Assembly: GCA_902631255.1 (NCBI GenBank) | Contig: CACOXS010000001.1 | Location: 62,001 to 126,000, forward strand | DNA from: an uncultured Pelagibacteraceae bacterium | GTDB taxonomy: Bacteria > Pseudomonadota > Alphaproteobacteria > Pelagibacterales > Pelagibacteraceae | Length of the DNA stretch: 64,000 bases | Direction of reading: 5' to 3' | Part shown: positions 29,264 to 37,380 of the stretch, in pieces | Layout: each line of letters begins with the position of its first letter | How positions within the stretch are numbered: the first letter of the stretch is position 1 | Notes under the pieces: model-generated | Told to the model about the DNA's origin: nothing | Seen by the model: the letters and a program-made list of their open reading frames with translations, nothing else | The model's database searches: none | Made by a program: the position numbers and the translations under genes

Positions 29264-30052
29264 ATGTCAGCTGAAAAAAAACATGATTACCATTTAGTAG
29301 ATCCAAGTCCTTGGCCTATCTATGTTTCACTCTCATGTTTAATTTTAGCAGTTGGAGCTGTTTACTACATGCATTATGAGGTTTCATGGGGAATGTACCT
29401 TGGATTTGCTTTATTAATTTATGGAGCATACATGTGGTTTAGAGATGTAGTTATTGAGGCAGAGCATCAAGGACATCATACACCTGTGGTTCAAATACAT
29501 CATCGTTACGGAATGACTTTATTCATTGCCTCTGAGGTAATGTTTTTTGTTGCTTGGTTTTGGGCTTACTTTGATGTGAGTCTTTTTCCAAACGATTTCG
29601 TTGGAAATGTATGGCCGCCAAAGGATATAGAAACTTTTGATCCATGGGATATACCATTAATAAATACATTGGTTCTTTTGTTATCTGGAACTACTGTGAC
29701 TTGGTCTCATCATGCTCTCTTAGAGGATGATAGAAAAGGATTTATTCAAGGATTGGTTTTAACAGTTATATTAGGAGTTTGTTTTACTGCCTTACAAGCT
29801 TACGAATATCATCATGCAACATTTGCTTTTTCAGATCACATATATGGTTCAGTATTTTACATGGCAACAGGATTTCATGGTTTTCACGTGATCGTGGGTA
29901 CAATTTTCTTGGCTGTATGTTTGTGGAGAGGAAAGTTAGGTCACTTTAACAAAGATCATCACTTTGGTTTTGAGGCGGCAGCGTGGTACTGGCACTTTGT
30001 TGACGTAGTTTGGCTATTCTTATTTGCTGCGATCTATATTTGGGGAAGCTAA
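29264..30052 (+). CDS. coxC: Cytochrome c oxidase subunit III
   Basis: A 262-residue membrane subunit. Marks are HDYHLVDPSPWPI at the N terminus, GMTLFIASEVMFFVAWFWAYFD and FHGFHVIVGT near the C terminus, ending AWYWHFVDVVWLFLF. It stabilises the proton-pumping oxidase core. The usual length. It is followed by surf1 after 9 nt. Confidence 0.97.
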   Translation: MSAEKKHDYHLVDPSPWPIYVSLSCLILAVGAVYYMHYEVSWGMYLGFALLIYGAYMWFRDVVIEAEHQGHHTPVVQIHHRYGMTLFIASEVMFFVAWFWAYFDVSLFPNDFVGNVWPPKDIETFDPWDIPLINTLVLLLSGTTVTWSHHALLEDDRKGFIQGLVLTVILGVCFTALQAYEYHHATFAFSDHIYGSVFYMATGFHGFHVIVGTIFLAVCLWRGKLGHFNKDHHFGFEAAAWYWHFVDVVWLFLFAAIYIWGS

Positions 30053-30061
30053 TTTTGAACC

Positions 30062-30715
30062 TTGAAACATAAATTTTTATTTTCAGTTTTTATCATATTT
30101 TTTATATTTGTTTTTGTTGCTTTAGGCATTTGGCAGATTATTCGTTTGAATTGGAAGAACAATCTCATATTAGAAATTGAAAATTCATTAAAAAATCCAC
30201 CAGTTCAACTTTCACAATCTAATCAACAAAATTTTCTCAAAATCAAAACGTCAGGTCGCGTTGATTTTGAGAAACAAATTTACTTATATAATTTGAATGA
30301 CTCTGGAACACCTGGATTTGAAGTTTTAAACCCAATTCTAATAGATGGTGAAAATTATTTACTCAATAGAGGATGGATACCATTTGAAAAAAAAGATACA
30401 CCAGAGATAAATATATTGGATCAAAATAATATAGAAGGAACTCTTAAAACACAGGGAAGAAAAAATATATTTAAACCAGATAATGATATAAAAGAAAATT
30501 ACTGGTTTAGTTTGAATAGAGAAGATATCTCAAAATTTACTGGTAAAGAATTTTCTAAGTACATAATATATTTAGATGGAAACTATCAGTTTCCTAGACC
30601 GAAAAAAATTACTGCTAATATTTCTAACAATCATAAAAAATATGCAATGACATGGTTTTCATTAGCGATTTCAATTCTTTTGCTATATCTATATTTTAGA
30701 AAAAAGAATTATTAA
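30062..30715 (+). CDS. SURF1-family cytochrome oxidase assembly protein
   Basis: A 217-residue protein with an N-terminal and a C-terminal membrane helix and a periplasmic loop, the SURF1 layout. Visible marks are LGIWQIIRLNWKN, LLNRGWIPF and YAMTWFSLAISILLLYLY. SURF1 helps heme a insertion into subunit I. The start is TTG (MKHKFLF); no better upstream ATG is present. Directly abuts thrC. Confidence 0.9.
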   Translation: MKHKFLFSVFIIFFIFVFVALGIWQIIRLNWKNNLILEIENSLKNPPVQLSQSNQQNFLKIKTSGRVDFEKQIYLYNLNDSGTPGFEVLNPILIDGENYLLNRGWIPFEKKDTPEINILDQNNIEGTLKTQGRKNIFKPDNDIKENYWFSLNREDISKFTGKEFSKYIIYLDGNYQFPRPKKITANISNNHKKYAMTWFSLAISILLLYLYFRKKNY

Positions 30716-32089
30716 ATGAATTATATTAGTACAAGAAATAATCAGAAAAACTTTACTTTTAAAGATGTTTTCCTCAAAGGTTTGGCAGATGATGGGGGAC
30801 TATTTATTCCCAAATCGATTAAACCCTTTAAAGAGGAGGAATTAGATAATCTAAAAAACCTTAGTTACAATGATTTAGCTGCTGAAATAATTTATCCATT
30901 TATAGGAGATTTCATGTCTAAAGATGATCTAATCTCTTTGATTTCAAAATCATATTCAAATTTCAGATCCGATGATGTTGTAAAAATATCAGATCTAGGA
31001 GATTTAAAAGTATTAGAATTGTTTCATGGACCTACACTTGCTTTTAAAGATATCGCAATGCAACTAATAGGTAATTTTTATCAATATCATTTAGGCCGTG
31101 ATGAAAAAAAAATTAATATAATAGTAGCAACTTCAGGCGATACGGGTGCTGCTGCCATAGACGCTTTAAAAGGAAAAAATAATTTAAATGTTTTTGTATT
31201 ACACCCCAACAATAAAATTTCGCCAGTGCAAAGAAGACTAATGACAATACATGAGGAGAGTAATGTATTTAATATTGCGGTGGAGGGTAATTTTGACGAT
31301 TGCCAAAATTTAGTAAAAGCAATGTTTAATGACGAAAAATTTTCTAAAGCAATTAATATGTCAGGCGTAAATTCAATTAATTGGGCAAGAATTATTGCTC
31401 AATCTGTGTATTATTTTTACGCTTACTTTAAAATTGGAAACGGCCAACCTCTATCTTTTTCTGTTCCAACAGGAAACTTTGGTGATATTTACGCTGGTTA
31501 TTTAGCGAAAAAACTAGGTCTTCCAATTGATAAACTAATCGTAGCTACAAATAAAAATGACATACTGCATAGAGCTATATCTGGTGGTGATTATAGTCAA
31601 AAGAAAGTTGAGGAAACAAACACTCCAAGTATGGATATACAAATAGCAAGTAACTTCGAAAGGCTTTTATACGACGTCAAAGATTGTAACTCAGAAGTTA
31701 CAAAAGATGTAATGGGTGAAATAAAAAATAACACTTATAAAATTGATAAAAACGACTTAGATAAAATCAAAAAGAATTTTATATCTGAAATGCTTAATGA
31801 AAACGAAACTGTCGAAATGATTAAAACTATCAATGACGAATATCAGATAGTAGTGGATCCGCACACTGCAGTAGGGATTGGTGCGGTGAGAAAATTAGGA
31901 TTGGAAAAAAATTGTGTTGTATTATCAACTGCACACCCTTGTAAATTTCCAAAAGCAATAGAAGATGCAATTTCAAAAACTGAAAATTTACCAGATAGTC
32001 TAAAATACGTTAATGACAGAAAAGAAAAATTTGAACTTCTATCAAATGATATTGAAAAAGTTAAAAAATATGTAATGAATTCGATATGA
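30716..32089 (+). CDS. thrC: Threonine synthase
   Basis: A 457-residue PLP enzyme that makes threonine from O-phosphohomoserine. The N terminus MNYISTRNN fits ThrC class II; the PLP Lys is in HGPTLAFKDIAMQ, with the phosphate-binding TSGDTGAAAIDAL. The matching homoserine kinase (thrB) lies 3.4 kb to the right. It starts directly at the surf1 stop and overlaps the peroxiredoxin by 4 nt, so the cox transcript may extend through it. Confidence 0.96.
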   Translation: MNYISTRNNQKNFTFKDVFLKGLADDGGLFIPKSIKPFKEEELDNLKNLSYNDLAAEIIYPFIGDFMSKDDLISLISKSYSNFRSDDVVKISDLGDLKVLELFHGPTLAFKDIAMQLIGNFYQYHLGRDEKKINIIVATSGDTGAAAIDALKGKNNLNVFVLHPNNKISPVQRRLMTIHEESNVFNIAVEGNFDDCQNLVKAMFNDEKFSKAINMSGVNSINWARIIAQSVYYFYAYFKIGNGQPLSFSVPTGNFGDIYAGYLAKKLGLPIDKLIVATNKNDILHRAISGGDYSQKKVEETNTPSMDIQIASNFERLLYDVKDCNSEVTKDVMGEIKNNTYKIDKNDLDKIKKNFISEMLNENETVEMIKTINDEYQIVVDPHTAVGIGAVRKLGLEKNCVVLSTAHPCKFPKAIEDAISKTENLPDSLKYVNDRKEKFELLSNDIEKVKKYVMNSI

Positions 32090-32574
32090 AACTTAAAATA
32101 AAAGATCAACTACCAGATACAGAGATTTTTCAACTTGTTGATGGTGAACCTCAAAAAAGTAAATTAAGAGAAACTATTGGTAATGGTAAAGCTGTTTTGT
32201 TTGGTTTACCTGGGGCATTTACATCAACTTGCTCTAAGCTTCATCTTCCCGGATTTGTGGCAAATGCAGATAAGATAAAAGCAAAAGGAATACAAAATAT
32301 ATTTTGTTTATCAGTAAATGATCCTTACGTAATGAATGGTTGGGGAGAGATTAATAATACTGGAGATAAGATTAAAATGTTATCTGATCCATATTTGTTA
32401 TTTACTAAAGCAATTGGTGCGGAAGTTGATCGTAATGCAAAAGGTATGGGAATTAGATCAAATCGTTATTTAATGGTGATTGAAAATTTTACAGTTGTTA
32501 ATATCCATGTTGAAAAAGAAACTAAAGAATGTGGTTTAACTTCAGCAGAGAACTTATTAAATAATCTTATCTAG
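32086..32574 (+). CDS. Peroxiredoxin (Prx5-type)
   Basis: A 162-residue thiol peroxidase. The peroxidatic Cys is in PGAFTSTCSKLHLPGF; the conserved Arg region is the KAIGAEVDRNAKGMGIRSNRY stretch. A second Cys near the C terminus (KECGL) might be the resolving one. It lowers hydroperoxides with a thiol reductant. It ends at 32574, three bases before the first GTTYT-RTTGC element. Confidence 0.93.
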   Translation: MKLKIKDQLPDTEIFQLVDGEPQKSKLRETIGNGKAVLFGLPGAFTSTCSKLHLPGFVANADKIKAKGIQNIFCLSVNDPYVMNGWGEINNTGDKIKMLSDPYLLFTKAIGAEVDRNAKGMGIRSNRYLMVIENFTVVNIHVEKETKECGLTSAENLLNNLI

Positions 32575-32577
32575 GTA

Positions 32578-32609
32578 GGGCAGTTCTATTGCTAGGTGCT
32601 TCAACTTTA
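32578..32609 (+). repeat. GTTYT-RTTGC element, copy 1
   Basis: The pattern GGGCA-GTTCT-ATTGC-TAGGT-GCTTCAACT aligns position for position with elements at 33334 and 35021. It could pair GGGCA with TGCTT, and AGTT with AACT, as an H-type pseudoknot. It begins right after the peroxiredoxin stop. Confidence 0.6.
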
Positions 32610-32622
32610 TAATGATTTATTT

Positions 32623-32925
32623 TTATAATACTTTTTCAAAGCCCTCAAAATTAGGTGGACCAATATATAAATCTCTATGTTTTCCAGCATCTTTATGCGC
32701 AAGTCTAAATGCTTCAGACTTTGTCCAATTCCAAAAATCTTCTTTTGATTCCCATATACTATGAGATGCATAAAGAGTATGATCATCGCTACTGTCACCC
32801 TTTACTAAATTAAAGTTTTTAAAACCTGGTACTTCTGCTAAATGAGTTTCTCTATTTTTCCAAACGTTTTCAAACTCAGGTTCTCTCCCTTTTACGATTT
32901 TAAATCTATTCATTGCGATATACAT
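32623..32925 (-). CDS. Antibiotic-biosynthesis-monooxygenase (ABM) domain protein
   Basis: A 100-residue protein with the ABM/HmoA-like pattern MYIAMNRFKIVKGREPEFE, then WKNRETHLAEVPGF and YASHSIWESKEDFWNWTKSEAF. Such ferredoxin-fold proteins may be heme-degrading or small monooxygenases; no function is fixed. The track start at 32982 is too early; ATG 32925 has GGAG at a good distance. A tiny membrane ORF precedes it by 8 nt. It is a single-gene cassette between elements 1 and 2. Confidence 0.85.
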   Translation of the reverse strand: MYIAMNRFKIVKGREPEFENVWKNRETHLAEVPGFKNFNLVKGDSSDDHTLYASHSIWESKEDFWNWTKSEAFRLAHKDAGKHRDLYIGPPNFEGFEKVL

Positions 32926-32933
32926 TTTTTCTC

Positions 32934-33056
32934 CTATACTTTTCCTATTCCGAAAAAAGCACCCGCAATTATCAATAACCAAATAATTCCTTTTATTAAA
33001 AAAAAAGAAAAACTACTTATTAATAAGTACTTTTTAAATTTATTTTTCACAAACAT
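32934..33056 (-). CDS. Tiny membrane protein upstream of the ABM gene (40 aa)
   Basis: Below the track cutoff on this strand. ATG 33056 opens 40 codons to TAG 32934-32936. The product begins MFVKNKFKKY and has a hydrophobic helix, then ends IAGAFFGIGKV. It lies 8 nt upstream of the ABM start, so the two likely form one transcript. No family recognised; coding judged from the intact frame and the spacing. Confidence 0.5.
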   Translation of the reverse strand: MFVKNKFKKYLLISSFSFFLIKGIIWLLIIAGAFFGIGKV

Positions 33057-33058
33057 AA

Positions 33059-33292
33059 ATTATCAATAAAAATTTTACAATCGATGCGATATTTAGACAT
33101 TCAAAAAACAACACCAATAAAGGTGGTAAATCTACTTTTACGGCTACCTTTTTTTACTTAGTTAGTGGAGGGAGGGGATCGGTTACTTGCTATGATTGGC
33201 ACAAAGATACCGGTTACAAAAAAAATATTGCAGTTTCCATTCAATCTAAAACTGTTTCTGATTGGGTTGATAGTAATTATGGGATGAATTAA
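33059..33292 (+). pseudogene. Start-less ORF remnant
   Basis: An open frame of 77 codons to TAA 33290-33292 has no ATG, GTG or TTG start; the frame is closed upstream by TAA at 33056. The translated text includes GSVTCYDWHKDTGYKKN and TVSDWVDSNYGMN, which look like real protein rather than random AT-rich translation. I cannot name the family. Its N-terminal part was probably lost. It overlaps nothing else and lies between the ABM cassette and element 2. Confidence 0.35.
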
Positions 33293-33333
33293 ATGATTTA
33301 GTAGTTTTATCTAATAGTATTCATTTTTAAAAA

Positions 33334-33365
33334 GGGGATGTTTTGTTGCTTGGTGCCCGAAGTTA
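33334..33365 (+). repeat. GTTYT-RTTGC element, copy 2
   Basis: GGGGAT-GTTTT-GTTGC-TTGGT-GCCCGAAGT aligns with copies 1 and 3. On the minus strand it is followed by TTTTT, so it could act as a leftward terminator. It lies about 86 nt upstream of the protease start; otherwise the 33293-33450 stretch shows no gene. Confidence 0.6.
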
Positions 33366-33450
33366 GGTAAATTTCACTTATTTATACAACCAAAATAAAC
33401 TAATTTTACGTATTAGTACGAGTCGGGCAAATGTGCTAGGATCACTGATT

Positions 33451-34998
33451 ATGAAAAAGGTTTTAGGAGCATTAATTCTCTTTTTATTTTGGTGTAGTGT
33501 TGCAAATGCATTTTTGTTACGAGATGTTTTGATTTTTGAAACTGGCAATGAATCTAAATATCAAGGAAAAACTAATTTTAATGGAAAAAATTATAATGTT
33601 TGGACTATAAAAGATTTTAAAGGTCCAGATAATATTGAAAGAGATGTAGTTCAATTTGTACATACAGACAAGAATACTAATAAAGGAGAACAGATAACGA
33701 TAATATATTACCCATCAGAAAACCGTGTTTCCTATAGATTTTATGAACCTGCAATAATAGACACACCTCAATGGGAAAATTTCTATTTAATTGAAGATTA
33801 TTCAAAATATAAAAAATCCTGGTACACGAATAAATTTGTTTTTAGGGATGCTGCAACAGGTATTGATTATGGAAAATGGTTTTTACGTGATGAAAAAAAA
33901 TGGATGCGTGGAGTCGTAAATCATAATTTACCCGAAAATGAAAATTGGTTAGTATTTGAAGAAAATGAAGAACTGTATACACAAACAGATCTTAGTAAAA
34001 AAAAAATGAAACAAGAATTTAATAAAATATCCCAACATATTTCAAAATATGAAGAGTATAAATATTTTGTGACTCAGATTGAAAAAGACTATTACGCAAA
34101 GGTTCAAAATAACGGTGGGAAAACTAAGATTACTGAAAAAATAAAACCAGATGAAATTCCAGACGATTTAGAGGCTGAAAAGAAAAAAATAGCCCGAGAA
34201 AGGGATGAATTACAGAAAGAAAGAGAAAGAATAACTAAAGAAAAAGAAAAATTGGAAAAAGAGAAAAAAAGAATAGCCAAAGAAAAAAAACAAAAAGAGG
34301 AAGAAAAAAATCTTTACGCATTTAGTTCTGGGTCTGGATTTATTACTAAATCAGGAAATGACGGAAACATAATTACCAATAATCATGTTATAGAAGGCTG
34401 TGACAAAGTTATTGTTTCTCATAAAGGAAATAGAATCATTGCTAAAATTTTTGCAATTGATCAAACTAATGACTTAGCAATTCTTAAAGCAAATGTAAAA
34501 AGTCAAAATGTTTTTTCTGTATCTCTAAAGGATGCTGAATTATTAGAAGACATAATTATTGCAGGATTTCCATTAGGAAAAGAAGTAAGTGCTTCTATAA
34601 AAATTTCAAAAGGTAGCGTCTCTTCGCTCGCAGGTTATGGAGATAATTACTCAAATTTTCAGACAGATGCGGCTCTTAATCAAGGAAATAGTGGAGGGCC
34701 AATTATAAACCTACGTGGGGATGTGATTGGTGTGGCTGTTGCAAATTATGGCAAAAAAGAAGGAATAGAAAGTTTTAATTTTGGTGTCAAATCGTCAACC
34801 CTAAGGGCTTTTGCAAATTCTAATAATATTAAATTCAACATTCCAAGAAACCGTCCTATGTCTAATTCTGATCTTGGTAAATTGATAACAGATGCAACAG
34901 TATTTCTGGAGTGTCAAATGACCATGGTAAAAATAAAAAAAATAATTACAGAAATAGAAAAAAATAGAAAAGCTGTGTACGAAGAATTTAAAGAATAA
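33451..34998 (+). CDS. Secreted coiled-coil trypsin-like serine protease
   Basis: A 515-residue protein from ATG 33451 (the track's GTG start is 18 nt upstream). A signal peptide ends near SVANA. A unique N-terminal domain (to about residue 220) is followed by a highly charged coiled coil (about 235-285), then an HtrA-like protease domain. The catalytic triad is intact: His312 (NNHVIEGC), Asp341 (TNDLAIL) and Ser414 (GNSGGP). No PDZ domain follows; the C-terminal tail is short. It lies between elements 2 and 3 as a single-gene cassette. Substrate unknown. Confidence 0.85.
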   Translation: MKKVLGALILFLFWCSVANAFLLRDVLIFETGNESKYQGKTNFNGKNYNVWTIKDFKGPDNIERDVVQFVHTDKNTNKGEQITIIYYPSENRVSYRFYEPAIIDTPQWENFYLIEDYSKYKKSWYTNKFVFRDAATGIDYGKWFLRDEKKWMRGVVNHNLPENENWLVFEENEELYTQTDLSKKKMKQEFNKISQHISKYEEYKYFVTQIEKDYYAKVQNNGGKTKITEKIKPDEIPDDLEAEKKKIARERDELQKERERITKEKEKLEKEKKRIAKEKKQKEEEKNLYAFSSGSGFITKSGNDGNIITNNHVIEGCDKVIVSHKGNRIIAKIFAIDQTNDLAILKANVKSQNVFSVSLKDAELLEDIIIAGFPLGKEVSASIKISKGSVSSLAGYGDNYSNFQTDAALNQGNSGGPIINLRGDVIGVAVANYGKKEGIESFNFGVKSSTLRAFANSNNIKFNIPRNRPMSNSDLGKLITDATVFLECQMTMVKIKKIITEIEKNRKAVYEEFKE

Positions 34999-35020
34999 AA
35001 TTTATACTAATAGATGTTAA

Positions 35021-35050
35021 GGGGCGTTCTGTTGCAAGGTACCCCAACTA
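35021..35050 (+). repeat. GTTYT-RTTGC element, copy 3
   Basis: GGGGC-GTTCT-GTTGC-AAGGT-ACCCCAACT; GGGG pairs with CCCC and GTTG with CAAC in a pseudoknot-like way. It overlaps the rnhA stop codon by three bases and follows the protease stop by 22 nt. Confidence 0.6.
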
Positions 35051-35470
35051 TAAATTAGCAGCATCTTTAGCGAGTAAATCTACTTCATTATTTAATTCAT
35101 CCGCTGAATGAGCTTTTACCCAGTTCCAACTTATTTCAAACTCATTATTTAGTAGATCTAATTCTGTCCAAAGTGCTTTATTACTTACTTCTTTTTTGTT
35201 TGCAGTTTTCCATCCATTTTTTTTCCAATTGTGTATCCACACCGTTATTCCAGATTTTACATATTTAGAGTCAGTAAAAATTTGAACTTTGCTTCCTTTT
35301 GGAATTTTTTTAAGCGCCTCTATAGGTGCTAATAATTCCATCTGATTATTTGTGGTATCTTTTTTACCTCCTTTGAGTTCAGTTTTTTTCCCATCATTTA
35401 ATATTATTGCTGCCCAACCACCATTGCCAGGATTGCCAAGACACGAACCATCAGTGTAAATTTTTATCAT
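35048..35470 (-). CDS. rnhA: Ribonuclease HI
   Basis: A 140-residue nuclease that cuts the RNA strand of RNA-DNA hybrids. The catalytic residues are in IYTDGSCLGNPG, TNNQMELLAPIEAL, FTDSKYV and the last Asp in NEVDLLAKDA. It is the last gene of the leftward run and shares a base with thrB. ispH-thrB-rnhA is a common alphaproteobacterial order. Confidence 0.96.
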   Translation of the reverse strand: MIKIYTDGSCLGNPGNGGWAAIILNDGKKTELKGGKKDTTNNQMELLAPIEALKKIPKGSKVQIFTDSKYVKSGITVWIHNWKKNGWKTANKKEVSNKALWTELDLLNNEFEISWNWVKAHSADELNNEVDLLAKDAANL

Positions 35471-36435
35471 TAAACTAAATAATCCTTATAGTTTTTTAAA
35501 TTATTGTGAATTATTAGTTTTTGATAATATTCTCTTGGATCTTTAATTTTTATTAAAGCAGTTTTCGGAGTATTTGTGTAGTCGTAAAGTCTTGTAAGAA
35601 AATATCTCATCGCGGCAGCTCGGCATAAAATATTCAATGATTTTTTTTCAATTCCAGAGATCTTTTTAATTCCTTCATATCCTCTAATTAAATTTTTAAC
35701 CTTTTTTTTATTTAATTTAAATTGCGATTTTTTCTTATCAAAACAAAGAGCGTTAATACATATTGCTATTTCATACATAAAATAGTCGCTTGCAGCAAAA
35801 TAAAAATCAATAATTCCAGAGATCTTATTTTTTTTGAAAAATATATTATCTATAAAAAGATCACCATGTATTATCCCATTTGGTAATTTTTTTGGCCATT
35901 TTTTTTTAATTTCTCTAAAATTACTTTTGAGAAATTTTTCTAAATTAATGAATTTTTTTGATTTAAATTTAATACTTTTTAACAATGGATTTAAATTTTT
36001 TATGTTCATTGAGTTTTTTCTAAACAATCTTATTTTTTTTGAGAAAGAGTGCATTTGAGCCACAGTTTTTCCAATATCGTAACAATTCTTCAAACTAAGA
36101 TTTTTTTTATCTTTTCCATCAAGAAATGAAACAACACAAGCAATCTTATTCTTTATTTTAAATAGATATTTTCCATCACGATTTTTCAATGGTTTTGGAC
36201 ATCTTATCTTTAGATCATTTAGTTGATCCATTAATTTCATAAAAAAAGGTATTTCTTTTTTTTGAACTCTTTTTTCGAATATAGTTAGTATAAATTTATT
36301 ATTTTTTGATTTTAATAAATAATTAGTATTTTCAATTCCTTGCTTTATACCTTTAAAACTTAAAAATTTTTGGTTTTCAAATTTTTTATTAATATGCGAA
36401 ATGTCTTTCTTATTTAACTTTGTGTAAACAGCCAT
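35470..36435 (-). CDS. thrB: Homoserine kinase (APH-fold ThrB)
   Basis: A 321-residue kinase with an aminoglycoside-phosphotransferase fold, making O-phosphohomoserine for ThrC. The catalytic HGDLFIDNIFF and metal-binding GIIDFYFA motifs are clear. It abuts ispH directly and rnhA overlaps by one base. The whole protein is unusually Lys/Asn rich, as expected from the AT bias. Confidence 0.93.
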   Translation of the reverse strand: MAVYTKLNKKDISHINKKFENQKFLSFKGIKQGIENTNYLLKSKNNKFILTIFEKRVQKKEIPFFMKLMDQLNDLKIRCPKPLKNRDGKYLFKIKNKIACVVSFLDGKDKKNLSLKNCYDIGKTVAQMHSFSKKIRLFRKNSMNIKNLNPLLKSIKFKSKKFINLEKFLKSNFREIKKKWPKKLPNGIIHGDLFIDNIFFKKNKISGIIDFYFAASDYFMYEIAICINALCFDKKKSQFKLNKKKVKNLIRGYEGIKKISGIEKKSLNILCRAAAMRYFLTRLYDYTNTPKTALIKIKDPREYYQKLIIHNNLKNYKDYLV

Positions 36436-37380
36436 TTAATTTAATTTTTTTGGAACACGAAAAACTACGTTTTCTTTTATAATTTCCACTTCTTCTATAG
36501 TGACTGTAAATTTATTTTTCAATTCTTTAATAAAATTTTCGACAAGTATTTCAGGGGCAGACGCACCAGATGAAATTCCAATTATATTTACATTTTCAAT
36601 TAAGTTGAATGGAATTTCACTTTGTGAGTGGATCAGTATTGAGTTTTCGCAGCCCGATTTTTTAGCTACTTCAACAAGTCTTACTGAGTTAGATGAATTT
36701 CGACTACCAATAACGAAAAATAGATCACACTTTTTTGCAATGTTTTTAACAGCCATTTGTCTATTAGTTGTCGCGTAACAAATATCTTCTTTCGCAGGCT
36801 CTCTAATATTTGAAAATTTTTCTTTAAGTATTGATATTATTTCTTTTGTGTCATCTACTGATAGGGTTGTTTGGGTAACATAGGCAATTTTTTTAAAATT
36901 TTTTGGATCATAATTATTGGCTTCGTCCTCATTTTGGATAAGGTCAATTGATCCTTTAGGCAGTTGTCCCATTGTTCCAATTACTTCAGGATGATTTTCA
37001 TGCCCTATTAAGATTAAATGGTATCCAGCCTTATGAAGATTTTCGGCCTCTCTATGAACTTTAGAAACCAACGGACATGTTGCATCAACATAAGTCATAT
37101 TATAGTTTTTTGCATCTTGTGGAATTTTTTTTGGAACACCATGTGCAGAAAAAATAACTGGTCTTGTTTTATCTTCAATTTCTTCAAGCTCTTCCACAAA
37201 TATTGCGCCTTTATTCCTTAGGTCATCAACAACAAATTTATTGTGTACTATTTCATGTCTAACGTAAACTGGAGAACCATACTTTTGAATTGATTTTTCA
37301 ACAATTTCAATTGCTCGTTCAACACCGGCACAAAATCCTCGCGGAGCAGATAACAATATTTTAAGTTCTTTGTTTTTCAT
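36436..37380 (-). CDS. ispH: 4-hydroxy-3-methylbut-2-enyl diphosphate reductase
   Basis: A 314-residue [4Fe-4S] enzyme, the last step of the MEP isoprenoid pathway (HMBPP to IPP and DMAPP). Cluster Cys residues are in SAPRGFCAGVERAIE, VDATCPLV and DICYATTNRQ; the SSNSVRLVEVA and GISSGASAPE motifs are also present. It overlaps blh by 20 nt. This places the pathway's IPP/DMAPP supply step next to the retinal genes that consume it. Confidence 0.97.
   Translation of the reverse strand: MKNKELKILLSAPRGFCAGVERAIEIVEKSIQKYGSPVYVRHEIVHNKFVVDDLRNKGAIFVEELEEIEDKTRPVIFSAHGVPKKIPQDAKNYNMTYVDATCPLVSKVHREAENLHKAGYHLILIGHENHPEVIGTMGQLPKGSIDLIQNEDEANNYDPKNFKKIAYVTQTTLSVDDTKEIISILKEKFSNIREPAKEDICYATTNRQMAVKNIAKKCDLFFVIGSRNSSNSVRLVEVAKKSGCENSILIHSQSEIPFNLIENVNIIGISSGASAPEILVENFIKELKNKFTVTIEEVEIIKENVVFRVPKKLN

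Noticed and set aside
32842-33069. 75-aa plus ORF
   Set aside because: Shadow of the ABM gene and tiny membrane ORF on the other strand; no start site or family likeness.
33084-33200. KGGKST text read as a Walker A / ParA motif
   Set aside because: The loop lacks the expected VG residues, the ORF has no start, and no other ParA motif follows.
32578-35050. SAM-II or SAM-V riboswitch at the GTTYT-RTTGC elements
   Set aside because: Only a general likeness; two of three copies have no gene downstream on that strand and no methionine gene is near.
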